Both the position numbers and the translations under genes were made by a program. Below the pieces are notes generated by a model. The model searched no databases and was not told the DNA's origin. It saw only the letters and a list, made by a program, of their open reading frames with translations. A DNA stretch of 64,000 nt from Mucilaginibacter terrigena (GTDB taxonomy: Bacteria > Bacteroidota > Bacteroidia > Sphingobacteriales > Sphingobacteriaceae), in contig NZ_SEWG01000001.1 in assembly GCF_004168255.1 (NCBI RefSeq), forward strand, positions 62,001-126,000. Direction: 5' to 3'. Of this stretch, positions 26,786-36,890 are shown piece after piece; position 1 is the stretch's first letter, and each line of letters opens with the position of its first letter.

Positions 26786-27208
26786 TTACGGCAGTGTTGT
26801 AAAATCGTAAAAAGGCAGTGCTTCGTAATCGTCTATAAAGGCCATGTGGTCTTTCAGTTCTTCAAAAGCATTCGGGAATTTTTTGTCGTCGATGGTTACA
26901 ATTACCAAACCATCCAGCGTGGCTTTACCATATTTGGCTTTTGCTACATCAAGGTCCGGGAATTCAACCGCGGCCATCCATTGCGGGTCGAGGTACTTGA
27001 TAGCGCTCAGCGTATCAATCTGGAACTCCTTATCTTTTGATACGATGATCCAGTAGGGCGATTTACCTTCGGTTGCGGGCTTGGGCAACTCAAATGTTTC
27101 TCCCTTTTCGGCGCTTACCATCGCCCAGGCAGTTTTTTGCTGCGCGAAAGTGCTGGCAGGGATGCTTAGTAAAGCAAGTATTGCGAGTATTAATATGTTC
27201 TTTTTCAT
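26786..27208 (-). CDS. Secreted hypothetical protein
   Basis: 140 residues. The signal peptide MKKNILILAILALLSIPAST precedes FAQQ. The mature part has a fold with no recognised family; a C-terminal stretch (LDGLVIVTIDDKKFPNAFEELK) is predicted alternating strand and helix. It stands alone, divergent from the acetyltransferase at 27426. Confidence 0.65.
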   Translation of the reverse strand: MKKNILILAILALLSIPASTFAQQKTAWAMVSAEKGETFELPKPATEGKSPYWIIVSKDKEFQIDTLSAIKYLDPQWMAAVEFPDLDVAKAKYGKATLDGLVIVTIDDKKFPNAFEELKDHMAFIDDYEALPFYDFTTLP

Positions 27209-27425
27209 GGTATTGTGATGTAATTGTATTAACTAATACAAATAACACGCCAAATGTTACCCTTGTAACAGCGGCATATTGCAAATAGTGCCTGTTAATA
27301 ACGTTGCAGCCTATATATTACAATTAAATGTTGTTTGCTTTAAGATTGACGCGCATTGTATGCCAAATGATACAACACTTTGAAATGCCTTACATTTTAA
27401 TGATATTGCTGTATATAGATATCAC

Positions 27426-27992
27426 ATGAAAACAGAAAAAGAAAAAATGCTTTCGGGCGAGTATTACCTGGCCAATGATGAAACCATTGCCGCCGAGCGC
27501 AAGCACTGTAAAGAGTTGCTTAAAAGGCTTAATATCGACGAATATGTAGTAGGCAGCGGTACAGCAGCTGTTTTAAAGGAACTGATACCCAATGCCCCTG
27601 CAAGCCTGTATATCGAGCCGCCCTTCCATTGCGATTATGGCTACAACATCACCTGTGGCGAAAACGTATATTTTAACGTAAACTGCGTGGTGCTTGATGT
27701 AATGGAGGTGAAACTGGGCAGCAATGTTTTTTGCGCGCCGGGCGTACAGATATATACCGCCACCCATCCTTTAGATGCCGTATTACGCCGCAGTAAAGAG
27801 AACGCCAAACCCGTTGTAATTGGCGATGATTGCTGGATAGGGGGCGGGGCGGTAATTTGCCCGGGTGTTACTATTGGTAACCGCTGCGTTATTGGCGCGG
27901 GCGCGGTGGTAACCAAAAATATCCCCGACGATTCATTAGCTGTGGGCAACCCCGCGGTGGTTATCCGTAAATTAGAGCATAGCAACGGTTAG
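27426..27992 (+). CDS. Sugar O-acetyltransferase (maltose acetyltransferase-like)
   Basis: 188 residues. The N-terminal Mac domain EKMLSGEYYLANDETIAAERKHCKELLKRLN is followed by a left-handed beta helix of hexapeptide repeats (FNVNCVVLDVMEVKLGSNVF, CWIGGGAVICPGVTIGNRCVIGAGAVVTKNI). The catalytic His lies in TATHPL. It transfers acetyl from acetyl-CoA to a sugar hydroxyl in the cytoplasm. Length is normal for the family. Monocistronic. Confidence 0.92.
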   Translation: MKTEKEKMLSGEYYLANDETIAAERKHCKELLKRLNIDEYVVGSGTAAVLKELIPNAPASLYIEPPFHCDYGYNITCGENVYFNVNCVVLDVMEVKLGSNVFCAPGVQIYTATHPLDAVLRRSKENAKPVVIGDDCWIGGGAVICPGVTIGNRCVIGAGAVVTKNIPDDSLAVGNPAVVIRKLEHSNG

Positions 27993-28138
27993 GTAACGCA
28001 TGGTCACAAATCTGTTACACTCGTTTAAAATGTTTAGCTAATAATATTAACTCATAGCTTAATTCCTTAATATTATGTTTTTCTGCAGCGGTTGAAAAAT
28101 ATTGCAGAAATAGTGTTTACTGACTAACTATTAACCAT

Positions 28139-30997
28139 ATGAACAAAACTTTAAAATGTGCATTGCTGGCACCGGCATTTGCGGTTGTGGCATTAACGGC
28201 CAATGCCCAAACAGCCACTCAGCCTAAACTGATCGAGAAGGTTACCCGCAAGGGTGCCGAACTTGTTATCCCTTACGAGAAATATGTGCTCCCGAACGGA
28301 TTGACCGTAATTTTAGCCGAAGACCACTCTGACCCACTGGTACATGTAGACATCACGTATCATGTAGGCTCGGCCCGCGAGGAGATCGGTAAATCGGGTT
28401 TCGCCCACTTTTTCGAACACATGATGTTCCAGGGGAGCGACCATGTGGCCAACGGCGACCACTTTAAAATAATTACCGAAGCAGGTGGAACCCTAAACGG
28501 CTCGACCAATCGCGACCGTACCAATTACTACGAAACCGTCCCTGCAAACCAATTAGAAAAAATGCTTTGGCTGGAGAGCGACCGCATGGGCTTTTTGCTT
28601 GATGCCGTAACCCAGCAAAAATTTGAGGTGCAGCGCGCAACGGTAAAGAACGAGCGCGGCCAAAACTATGATAACCGCCCTTACGGTTTAGCCAGCGAGT
28701 ACACTTCAAAAAACCTTTATCCATACGGCCACCCATACTCGTGGTTAACCATCGGCTACATCGAAGAATTGAACAAAGTGGGTGTAAACGACCTGAAGAA
28801 CTTCTTTTTACGGTGGTATGGGCCAAATAACGCCACCATTACCATTGGCGGCGACCTAAACGCAAAACAAACCCTGGCATGGGTAAGCAAGTATTTTGGC
28901 AGCATCCCGCGCGGGCCGGTTGTTAAAAATGCATCGTTCCCCATGCCGATGCTATCGGCTGACCGGTACGTATCGTACACAGATAATTACGCCAAGCTGC
29001 CTTTAATGTCTATCACCTATCCGGGTGTTAAGATCTACGATAAGGACATGTCGGCATTAGATGCCTTGTCAGAGATCATTGGCCAGGGCCGTAACTCTAT
29101 CTTTTATAAAAACTTTGTAAAAACCCGTAAGGCCGCGCAAGCTTCCATGAATTCGTCAAATACCGAACTGGCGGGCGAGATCAGCATGCGTGTGGTGCCG
29201 TTCCCGGGGCAAACCCTGGCCGATGCTAAAAAGCTGGTGGACGAGTCGTTGGCCGAGTTTGAGAAAACCGGTGTAACCGATGATGCCCTTATCCGCTTTA
29301 AAGCAAGCGCCGAAGCAAATGCTATCAACGGCTTATCAAGCGTTGCGGGTAAGGTTTCAGAACTGGCACAGGCGCAGTACTTAACCGGCAACCCCAACCA
29401 GATAGGCCGCGAACTGGCGGATATCCAGGCGCTTACTAAAGAAGATGTAATGCGTGTTTACAACCAATATATTAAAGGTAAACATGCTGTTATTTTAAGC
29501 GTATTGCCAAAAGGTGGTACCATAGCCCCGGTTGCAGCCGATAACTACACCGTTAATACTGCAAATTATAAAGCGCCCGATTATGGCTACAATGGCTTAA
29601 CCTACAAAAAGGCCACGGATAATTTCGACCGTGCTGCTAAACCTGGGGTCGGCGCAAATCCGGCTATTAAAGTTCCGGTTATCTGGTCGGCAGTTGCACC
29701 TAATGGCATCAAGCTTATCGGCACAAAAAACAGCGAGATCCCAACCGTGTCTGTCTACATGTCGATAAAAGGCGGTGGCTTATACGCTGTAAACAACCCT
29801 GCAAAGGCTGGTTTGGCCGGTATTGTTGGCCGTATGATGAACGAGGAAACTCAAAAATACACCGCGGAAGAATTTAACTCCGAACTGGATAAGCTGGGCA
29901 GCAACATCAACATTAGTGCAAGTGCAGAGGAAATTACTGTAAGCTTATCTTCGTTAACTAAAAACCTGCCTCAAACCATGGTGATGCTGCAGGAGAAATT
30001 ACTGCACCCCAAATTTACACAGGATCCTTTAGACCGTATTAAAAAACAAACCATCGAAGGCCTTAAACAGGCTAAAACGCAGCCAGCCGGTGTGGCATCA
30101 AGCGTTTATAATAAAATACTTTACGGTACCGATAACGTACGCACCTATTCGGTAAGTGGTAACGAAGAAACAGTTGCAGGCATAACCTTAGAGGATGTGC
30201 AGGATTACTACGATAAATACTTTACGCCATCGCAAACAGAGATTGTTGTTGTTGGAGATGTAAACGAAGGTACCGCAAGGGGAAACCTGGCCTTCCTGAA
30301 TGCATGGGCAGATAAAAAGGTTACCATCCCAACCCCGGCAGACGGTAAAACCTTTGATAAAACAACCTTATACCTGGTTGATATCCCGGGTGCTGCACAG
30401 TCAGAGATCCGCATTGGCTACCTGGATAAACTGAACTACGATGCAACCGGTGATTATTATAGATTAGGTATTGCCAACTACATTTTGGGCGGCGCTTTCA
30501 ATAGCCACATCAACCTTAACCTGCGCGAGAAAAAGGGCTGGACCTATGGCGCACGTTCGGGCTTTAACTCAGGTAAATACGGTGGCGATTTCACGGCTTC
30601 GGCAGGTGTGCTGGCAACGGCTACAGATAGCTCGGTATACGAATTTATCAAGGAGATAAAGGATTACCAAAAAGCAGGTATTACCCCTGACGAACTGAAA
30701 TTCACCCAAACATCAATAGGCCAGAGCGATGCCCGAAAGTACGAAACCAATGGGCAAAAAGCGTCGTTCCTGTCGCGCATCCAGGAGTATGATCTGAAGC
30801 CAACCTATGTTGACGAGCAAAATAAGATCCTGTCGACCATTACCCCGGCTGAGCTTAATGCGCTATCGGCCAAATACCTGAACACCGATAACATGGTGAT
30901 ACTGGTTGTGGGCGATAAAGCCAGGATACTGCCCGGCCTGCAAAAATTGGGTTACCCCATTGTTGAATTAGACAGCGACGGTAAACCGAAGATGTAA
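28139..30997 (+). CDS. M16 family zinc peptidase, secreted, two-module
   Basis: 952 residues. The signal peptide ends at ANAQ (residue 24). The first M16 module has the inverted zinc motif His90-x-x-Glu93-His94 in FAHFFEHMMF and the third ligand Glu172 in KNERGQ. The second module (from about 510) lacks the HxxEH motif and is the inactive half, containing GGAFNSHINLNLREKKGWTYGA, the substrate-clamping Arg/Tyr region. Such enzymes degrade peptides in the periplasm or cell surface. Monocistronic, with a terminator directly behind. Confidence 0.94.
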   Translation: MNKTLKCALLAPAFAVVALTANAQTATQPKLIEKVTRKGAELVIPYEKYVLPNGLTVILAEDHSDPLVHVDITYHVGSAREEIGKSGFAHFFEHMMFQGSDHVANGDHFKIITEAGGTLNGSTNRDRTNYYETVPANQLEKMLWLESDRMGFLLDAVTQQKFEVQRATVKNERGQNYDNRPYGLASEYTSKNLYPYGHPYSWLTIGYIEELNKVGVNDLKNFFLRWYGPNNATITIGGDLNAKQTLAWVSKYFGSIPRGPVVKNASFPMPMLSADRYVSYTDNYAKLPLMSITYPGVKIYDKDMSALDALSEIIGQGRNSIFYKNFVKTRKAAQASMNSSNTELAGEISMRVVPFPGQTLADAKKLVDESLAEFEKTGVTDDALIRFKASAEANAINGLSSVAGKVSELAQAQYLTGNPNQIGRELADIQALTKEDVMRVYNQYIKGKHAVILSVLPKGGTIAPVAADNYTVNTANYKAPDYGYNGLTYKKATDNFDRAAKPGVGANPAIKVPVIWSAVAPNGIKLIGTKNSEIPTVSVYMSIKGGGLYAVNNPAKAGLAGIVGRMMNEETQKYTAEEFNSELDKLGSNINISASAEEITVSLSSLTKNLPQTMVMLQEKLLHPKFTQDPLDRIKKQTIEGLKQAKTQPAGVASSVYNKILYGTDNVRTYSVSGNEETVAGITLEDVQDYYDKYFTPSQTEIVVVGDVNEGTARGNLAFLNAWADKKVTIPTPADGKTFDKTTLYLVDIPGAAQSEIRIGYLDKLNYDATGDYYRLGIANYILGGAFNSHINLNLREKKGWTYGARSGFNSGKYGGDFTASAGVLATATDSSVYEFIKEIKDYQKAGITPDELKFTQTSIGQSDARKYETNGQKASFLSRIQEYDLKPTYVDEQNKILSTITPAELNALSAKYLNTDNMVILVVGDKARILPGLQKLGYPIVELDSDGKPKM

Positions 30998-31013
30998 TCA
31001 GAAACGATTAAAT

Positions 31014-31048
31014 AAAAAGCCCTCTTAACAATGTTGAGAGGGCTTTTT
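31014..31048. terminator. Bidirectional terminator
   Basis: A 17-base stem with one G-T pair (31014-31030 with 31032-31048), flanked by A and T runs, between the convergent M16 peptidase and START-domain genes. Confidence 0.9.
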
Positions 31049-31075
31049 CGTGATTTGATATCTTAACGATATCGC

Positions 31076-31726
31076 CTAATAATTCTTAATAAATGGTAAA
31101 TGCGCGTTCTTGTACTGAGCCTTTTTAAGCTGAAGCTTTAGCGCTTTAAAACTTTGCGTGGGCCCTTCAGATGCGAACATGTTCACCAGCCACGCGGGTA
31201 TATTGCCTCCGGGTTCGGCTGCTATGGTGTATTCTACTTTCACTTCGTTTTTATTCAGGGGGACGATAACCCACTGGCTTAACGAACTTTTTACCCTCAC
31301 TATACCATCCTTCTCGGGTACCAGGCCAGATGCTACCGGGCCATCCATGGTCACTACCTTGGTTTCTTCGTTTTGCTTGGTTACCAGGTGCGCCACAAAA
31401 TCGCGGTTCTGGGCGGGCCAGGGCAGGCTTATTTCCGAATAGTAATACAGGTCTGTTGGTGATACCTCCTTAACCAGGTGAATGGATTTGGTATGATAGA
31501 TCCACTCGGTACGGGTTTTTAAGTCCAGCAAAGCGGCTACCATCTGCGTTAATGTAGATTGGAAATTGCATTCTATCCTTAACGCCTTAAATTTTGAGTT
31601 TTCAACCGGGCTGGTGTAAATCTTGATGCCGTCCTTGTCGCTTTTAAGCGTCCATTTGTTTTGGGCGGATGCCGTTGCAAACGTTATGCAAAGCAGCAGT
31701 ACAGCAAAAAATAACTTTTTAAGCAT
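31076..31726 (-). CDS. Secreted START-domain protein
   Basis: 216 residues. The signal peptide MLKKLFFAVLLLCITFATAS ends before AQN. The remainder is a START/Bet v1-type lipid-binding fold: WTLKSDKDGIKIYTSPVENSKFKALRIECNF, the DLKTRTEWIYH segment and LPWPAQNRDFVAHLV, which is a characteristic START motif. It probably binds a lipid in the periplasm. The start 31726 is preferred over the ATG five codons upstream because it gives a standard signal peptide. Confidence 0.88.
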   Translation of the reverse strand: MLKKLFFAVLLLCITFATASAQNKWTLKSDKDGIKIYTSPVENSKFKALRIECNFQSTLTQMVAALLDLKTRTEWIYHTKSIHLVKEVSPTDLYYYSEISLPWPAQNRDFVAHLVTKQNEETKVVTMDGPVASGLVPEKDGIVRVKSSLSQWVIVPLNKNEVKVEYTIAAEPGGNIPAWLVNMFASEGPTQSFKALKLQLKKAQYKNAHLPFIKNY

Positions 31727-31806
31727 AGATCTTAAGGGCATTTACCATCAAATTTAATTATCGGGTATTTACCGCGTGTCATACATTCAACACAATTAAA
31801 AAATAA

Positions 31807-32256
31807 TTACGCGGTAGCTACCAGTTTGCTGATGCTGCGATAAACATATTCGTTATAAATATGCCTGCGGGCAAACCTGCCCGGCGAATCAGCATTTACC
31901 AGCTTAACGTAAACGGCTTTTGGCACGTCAAAGTATTCGTATGTGTTGCCATCGGCAAATTCTACCTTCAACACCTGCGATTTGTACTCAAAATCGGTGA
32001 TGGCCGATGTAGTGGTTGTCAGCGTATATTCCGCGAACGATTGATTACGCGTTTCGGGGGCAATGCTTACCAAAAAGTGATAAGCTTCGATAATGGTCTT
32101 GCTTTTTTCTTCAGCTTCTAGCTTGCTTTCTTCGCTCTCCTGGAATTTATCAGGGTGCCACGCTTTCATTAAACCGCGGTAAGTGCTTTTTAATTCCTGT
32201 AGTTCGGCAGCTTCGGTTACGCCTAAAAGTTTCCTGTAATCGACAATTTTTTTCAT
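31807..32256 (-). CDS. J-domain plus KTSC-domain protein
   Basis: 149 residues. The N-terminal J domain has HPD at residues 34-36 (YRGLMKAWHPDKF), the motif that stimulates DnaK. The C-terminal KTSC domain (about 80-146, ITDFEYKSQVLKVEFADGNTYEYFDVP) is a small domain found with phage or RNA-related proteins and of unknown function. The fusion is known in Bacteroidota. It is a possible DnaK co-chaperone with a dedicated client, which is inference. Single gene. Confidence 0.88.
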   Translation of the reverse strand: MKKIVDYRKLLGVTEAAELQELKSTYRGLMKAWHPDKFQESEESKLEAEEKSKTIIEAYHFLVSIAPETRNQSFAEYTLTTTTSAITDFEYKSQVLKVEFADGNTYEYFDVPKAVYVKLVNADSPGRFARRHIYNEYVYRSISKLVATA

Positions 32257-32430
32257 TGTATTTATGCTAATGTTATTGTCCGAGAAAGCCTTATTCTAAG
32301 AAAATAATTTTGCAAAGGTACGCTTTATGCGCCACGTGGCATATACCCGGCTTAATAATTAAAAATAAATGACTTGCAGATGTGCTAAAAACCGTTTAAT
32401 TTGTATGAGATTTTTATCGTAATAATAAAC

Positions 32431-33606
32431 TTGGCAAATATAGAGGCAGACATTGAGGCGGTTGGGCGAATAGACGCCGTAACTTCGATCCTGGAAGTGG
32501 TTTGCCGCACCACCGGGATGGGTTTTGCCGCCGTAGCCCGTGTTACCGATGAAAAATGGATAGCTTGCGCTGTGCGCGACGAGATCAAATTTGGCCTGAA
32601 ACCCGGCAGCGAGCTGGTTTTAGAAACCACCATTTGTAACGAGATAAGGCAGCATCATAAACCTGTTGTGATAGACCATGTTGCACAGGACGAGAACTTT
32701 GCCAACCACCATACCCCGGCCATGTATGGCTTTCAAAGCTATATTTCTATCCCCATTACCTTAAAAAACGGTGAGTTTTTTGGTACGCTTTGCGCCATTG
32801 ACCCCAGCCCGGCATTACTGAACAACACCAAAACCATCGGCATGTTCAACCTTTTTGCCGATCTGATCTCCTTTCACCTGGATGCGCTTGATAAGTTGGC
32901 CCTTACTGAATCGCAGTTATTGGAAGAGCAGGAAACAGCCCAGCTGCGCGACCAGTTCATTGCCATTTTAGGGCACGACCTGCGCAACCCCGTTGGGGCG
33001 GTACTTAACGTGGCGCAAATGATGTTACGAATGCCGTTGGACGACAGGATGAAGCGCCTGGCCAATATCCTGCAGGATTCATCGTACCGGATGAAGGCGT
33101 TGATCGAAAATATCCTTGATTTTGCCCGTGGCAGGCTTGGCGGCGGTATAGTACTGGAAACTAACGCCGATGAGCCGGTTGACGAAATACTGAACCAGGT
33201 TATAACCGAATTGGGGTTGATATGGCCTGATAAAGTGCTTGAAACCCGGTTTGAGCTGAATTGTGCTGTAAACTGCGATGGAAAGCGTATTGCCCAATTG
33301 CTGTCGAACCTGCTGGGCAACGCCCTAACACACGGCAAAAAAGATGAGCCCGTTTTAGTAACAGTACGAAGCAACGATGATGAATTTAGCATAGCCGTTA
33401 CCAACGCCGGCAAGCAAATACCGGATGCCATTCTAAATAAATTATTTCAGCCGTTCTCTCGCGGCGAGGTAACACCAAACCAGCAGGGCCTTGGGCTTGG
33501 CCTGTACATAGCGTCAGAAATAGCCCGTGCGCACGGTGGTGCGCTTGGTGTAGAATCGGGTAAACAGGAAACTACGTTTACATTTACCATGCCTGTTAAA
33601 GCCTAA
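32431..33606 (+). CDS. GAF-domain sensor histidine kinase
   Basis: 391 residues: a GAF sensor (about 10-155, with ICNEIRQHHKPVVIDHVAQDENFANHHTPAMYGFQSYISIPI as its core), a HisKA dimerisation helix with phosphoacceptor His182 in GHDLRNPVG, and a HATPase_c domain (N box LLSNLLGNALTHG, G box GLGLGLYIASEI). There is no membrane helix, so it senses a cytoplasmic signal. No ATG is available near the N-terminus: the TTG at 32431 fits the family start, with another TTG at 32401. No response regulator is adjacent. Confidence 0.88.
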   Translation: MANIEADIEAVGRIDAVTSILEVVCRTTGMGFAAVARVTDEKWIACAVRDEIKFGLKPGSELVLETTICNEIRQHHKPVVIDHVAQDENFANHHTPAMYGFQSYISIPITLKNGEFFGTLCAIDPSPALLNNTKTIGMFNLFADLISFHLDALDKLALTESQLLEEQETAQLRDQFIAILGHDLRNPVGAVLNVAQMMLRMPLDDRMKRLANILQDSSYRMKALIENILDFARGRLGGGIVLETNADEPVDEILNQVITELGLIWPDKVLETRFELNCAVNCDGKRIAQLLSNLLGNALTHGKKDEPVLVTVRSNDDEFSIAVTNAGKQIPDAILNKLFQPFSRGEVTPNQQGLGLGLYIASEIARAHGGALGVESGKQETTFTFTMPVKA

Positions 33607-33657
33607 TCACTTTGCGCTCGTCTGCAACCTGCCTTTCCGACTGAGGTATCTCCCATG

Positions 33658-33840
33658 ACCCGTAGGGGCTACCGCTTTGTAGCCAAAGAAAAAGAAATAA
33701 TTTTGCTCCGTAGGAGTTACCCTTTATCGATTTTGGTGTAAAGCAATCCACTGTAGCCAACTGTCTGGTAAATGGGTAGCCGCTATGCGGCACAAACCAC
33801 ATTTATCATTATTCTCTACAAAGCGGTAGACCCTATGGGT
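33658..33840. repeat. REPIN-like element with 25-bp terminal inverted repeats
   Basis: The 25 bases at 33658-33682 match the reverse complement of 33816-33840 at 23 positions. Inside are two further hairpins: CTCC-GTA-GGAG (33706-33716) and GCCGC-TAT-GCGGC (33779-33791). The ends themselves can fold (GTAG-GGG-CTAC). It has no coding capacity. The structure matches paired REP sequences (REPINs), which are usually moved in trans by a RAYT transposase, none of which is in this window. It fills the intergenic gap 33607-33914. Confidence 0.75.
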
Positions 33841-33914
33841 AATTACTTTATGAATGTGGGTACACGGTAGTCTGCTACGAGTGCTTAATATTGGGCAGGC
33901 GCATGCAACGCCAC

Positions 33915-34829
33915 TTATAACTCTCCCCGTAGAAACTGCATCCAGGCATCGGCAAATTGCGTATCGGGCAGCCAGGAAGCGCTTGCATCCGTGCCGGCTT
34001 GTGTGGCGGGGTAATAGCTTTCTGTTTTGCTGCTGCCCAGATAGCCGCCCGTTGGCGGTATGGTTTGCATTTTTATTTTGCCGTTTTTTGCGCTGTCGCC
34101 AGCAAGGCGTATGGCAATCATCTTGTTAAAAAACATGGCAGCAAGTTGCTGTGTTTTGCCCAACTCGTGTTTCATGCCGGGCTCGCTGGCGTAGCACCAT
34201 ACCGCGCCAAAACGTCGGTTCATTTCATAAATACCTTTTATGGCGTTTGTACGGCTCTCCATATCCTTTTCGCCGGTTAGCAGCAAGCCGGGCACTTCGC
34301 GAGCGGCGGCAGGGGCAAGGGCTGAGTAATATATACCGCCCTTGTTCACCACAAAGGCCAGCACCCGCTCGGGTTTCCAGCAAACAAACTCGTAATTAAA
34401 TTCACCGCCGGCGCTAAAGCCCCATAATAGCAGGGGTGCGTTCTCTAACTCCGGGTGTTTGCTTTGGGTAGCCAAAAAGTTAATGGCATTTATCAGCGCC
34501 TGGCCGCTGCCAGCCTTTACATCAATATATTTTTCAATGTCCATATGCTCGTGCTGTTTATCCGTAAAGCGACAGCCTAACAAGGCAAGGTTATTTTTTC
34601 GGGCAAGGTTCTGCCAAAAGGCATCCTGAACCATATCGCGGCCATCGCCGTTTGAGCCGGGCATCAGCACCAAAATACCTTTAAGGGTAATGCTATCGGC
34701 ATACCATAAGCGAAACTCGGCCTTGTCAAAATTCTTACCGGGAGGTATGGATGTTTCCAGCACTTTTTTCTGTGCAAAAAGTGCTGTTACAATAACGTTG
34801 AGCAGTATCAGCAGGATGTATTTTTTCAT
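33915..34829 (-). CDS. Secreted alpha/beta hydrolase
   Basis: 304 residues. The signal peptide MKKYILLILLNVIVTALFAQ is followed by an alpha/beta hydrolase domain with the nucleophile elbow GFSAGG (Ser139) and the oxyanion segment VLMPGSNGDGRD. A late His in PGMKHELG can complete the triad. It resembles PHB-depolymerase/esterase-like exported hydrolases. An ATG two codons upstream (34835) is an equally possible start. Substrate unknown; single gene next to a REPIN-like repeat. Confidence 0.85.
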   Translation of the reverse strand: MKKYILLILLNVIVTALFAQKKVLETSIPPGKNFDKAEFRLWYADSITLKGILVLMPGSNGDGRDMVQDAFWQNLARKNNLALLGCRFTDKQHEHMDIEKYIDVKAGSGQALINAINFLATQSKHPELENAPLLLWGFSAGGEFNYEFVCWKPERVLAFVVNKGGIYYSALAPAAAREVPGLLLTGEKDMESRTNAIKGIYEMNRRFGAVWCYASEPGMKHELGKTQQLAAMFFNKMIAIRLAGDSAKNGKIKMQTIPPTGGYLGSSKTESYYPATQAGTDASASWLPDTQFADAWMQFLRGEL

Positions 34830-35006
34830 CAGCATAAACTTATCGTGTTTAAATCAAATGTATAAAACATTTTTTACTACTATAAGTTGTACAATGGCGG
34901 TAGCCTTTACTATAAATGTATGCCATATTTCGTAAAATGAAATATTCTTAAAAGTGATATTAATAAGGTAGTTTAGTACGTAAATACTGTGGCTGGCCAA
35001 AACCAA

Positions 35007-36890
35007 ATGGAAGAAACTTTAGATCCTTATATTAAAATTGCCCAATACGAACAGCGAGAAAAGGAGATGCAAAGCCGGTTGGACGAACTTGCCGATTTTG
35101 TAGAGAACGCCTCGATGCCATTGCACCGTGTAAATGGCAAGGGTATTATCATATGGGCCAACCAGGCCGAGCTTGATTACCTGGGTTATGATAAAGAAGA
35201 ATACGTAGGGTATCCTATAAGTAATTTTCACGCCGACGAGCATGTTATAAACGATATTTTAAACCGCTTAACCCTAAACGAAACCTTACAGGATTACCCG
35301 GCACGGCTAAAATGTAAAGATGGCAGCTTTAAGCACGCTGTTATCAGTTCCAGCGTTTTGCGCAAGGATGGCGAGTTTATACACACACGTTGCTTCACCA
35401 GGGATATTACCGAAATTAGAAAAGAGCAGGAAGATAAAGAAGCCCTGATATTTGAACTGGAACAAAACGAGGCCAGGCTGCGCATGGTTGTTGCATCTAC
35501 AAAATTGGGTACCTGGGATTATCACCCAAAAACCGGCAAGCTATTCTGGAGCGATGAATGTAAAAATATATATGGCCGGCCCCTGAACCGGGAGGTTGAT
35601 TTTGAGATCTACGAAAAACAGCTGCACCCGGAGGATAAGGACTGGGTACTGGAAAAGATCCAGCAAGCCATGGACCCCGCCGGCGATGGCCAATACGATA
35701 TTACGCTGCGTATCATCCGATTTGATGACAGCAGGATACGTTGGATAAGGGCGCAGGGAAAAGTGTATTTTTCCGCCGATTTGCAGGCCGAGCGATTTAT
35801 TGGGACCGTAGTTGATATTACGGATAACAGGCTGGCAGCAGAGCGGGCCGCTAAACTGGCCGCAATTATCGATTCGTCTGACGATGCTATAATCAGTAAA
35901 ACCCTCGACGGTATAATTACCAGTTGGAACAATTCGGCAGAACGTACCTTTGGTTACACAGCCGATGAAATTATCGGGCGATCTGTTTTAACGCTGATAC
36001 CGGATGATCGTTTGGAGGAAGAACCGATGATACTTTCACGATTAAGAAGAGGAGAGCGGGTAGAACATTTTGAGACTGTACGCATCACCAAGGATAGAAG
36101 GTTACTAAATGTTTCTTTAACCATTTCGCCGCTTAAAGATCCGCAAGGGAATATTATCGGCCTGTCAAAAATTGCCCGAGATATTACCGATAAAAAGCAG
36201 GAAGATCTGCGGAAAAATGATTTTATAGCGATGGTGAGCCACGAGTTGAAAACACCGCTTACAGCTATACAATCGTACATACAGATATTGCTGGCTAAGG
36301 AGAAGAAGGAAAGCGACAGCTTTAAAATAAACGCTTTGACCAGGGCCGAGGTGCAAGCCAAAAAAATGACTTCGATGATCCAGGATTTCCTGAGCCTGGC
36401 CAGGCTGGAGGACGGGAAAATCCAGCTGAATAAAGAGCGCTTTGAACTACATCCACTAATGGAGGAAATTGCCGGCGACGCCTTGTTTTTAACCACTAAC
36501 CATACCGTTAAGCTGCATGACTGCGAAGATATTTTAATTGATGCCGACAGGGATAAAATAGGGCAGGTGCTGTTAAACCTGCTGAGTAATGCCATAAAAT
36601 ACTCGCCAAAGGGCGGAACCATTATTATGGGATGCGAAAAAGCCGATAGCAAAGTAACAATTTTTGTAAAGGATGAAGGTGTAGGTATAGGATTGGACGA
36701 CCAGAAAAAACTGTTCGATAAATTTTATCGTGTACGGAACGAAACGGTAAAAACCATTTCGGGCTTTGGGATAGGGCTTTACCTGGTTTCAGAAATTTTG
36801 CGCTACCATAAAAGTAAAATAGAGGTAGAAAGCAAGGAAGGTGTGGGCGCTAAATTTTTCTTCGGACTTGATATGCAAAACCCGCGCTAA
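35007..36890 (+). CDS. Multi-PAS sensor histidine kinase
   Basis: 627 residues: three PAS domains (about 25-140, 150-280, 285-400, with PAC motifs HTRCFTRDITEI, ERFIGTVVDITDN, NIIGLSKIARDITDK), a HisKA helix with phosphoacceptor His412 in SHELKTPLTA and a HATPase_c domain (N box VLLNLLSNAIKYSP, G box GFGIGLYLV). It has no transmembrane helix, so it is a soluble sensor. A GTG at 34989 is an alternative start. Its stop overlaps that of a convergent histidine kinase, and no response regulator is present. Confidence 0.92.
   Translation: MEETLDPYIKIAQYEQREKEMQSRLDELADFVENASMPLHRVNGKGIIIWANQAELDYLGYDKEEYVGYPISNFHADEHVINDILNRLTLNETLQDYPARLKCKDGSFKHAVISSSVLRKDGEFIHTRCFTRDITEIRKEQEDKEALIFELEQNEARLRMVVASTKLGTWDYHPKTGKLFWSDECKNIYGRPLNREVDFEIYEKQLHPEDKDWVLEKIQQAMDPAGDGQYDITLRIIRFDDSRIRWIRAQGKVYFSADLQAERFIGTVVDITDNRLAAERAAKLAAIIDSSDDAIISKTLDGIITSWNNSAERTFGYTADEIIGRSVLTLIPDDRLEEEPMILSRLRRGERVEHFETVRITKDRRLLNVSLTISPLKDPQGNIIGLSKIARDITDKKQEDLRKNDFIAMVSHELKTPLTAIQSYIQILLAKEKKESDSFKINALTRAEVQAKKMTSMIQDFLSLARLEDGKIQLNKERFELHPLMEEIAGDALFLTTNHTVKLHDCEDILIDADRDKIGQVLLNLLSNAIKYSPKGGTIIMGCEKADSKVTIFVKDEGVGIGLDDQKKLFDKFYRVRNETVKTISGFGIGLYLVSEILRYHKSKIEVESKEGVGAKFFFGLDMQNPR

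Noticed and set aside
35954..36652. 232-codon minus-strand frame inside the PAS kinase
   Set aside because: Antisense shadow of the HisKA/HATPase region; composition is Ser/Leu/Ile-rich with no family pattern.
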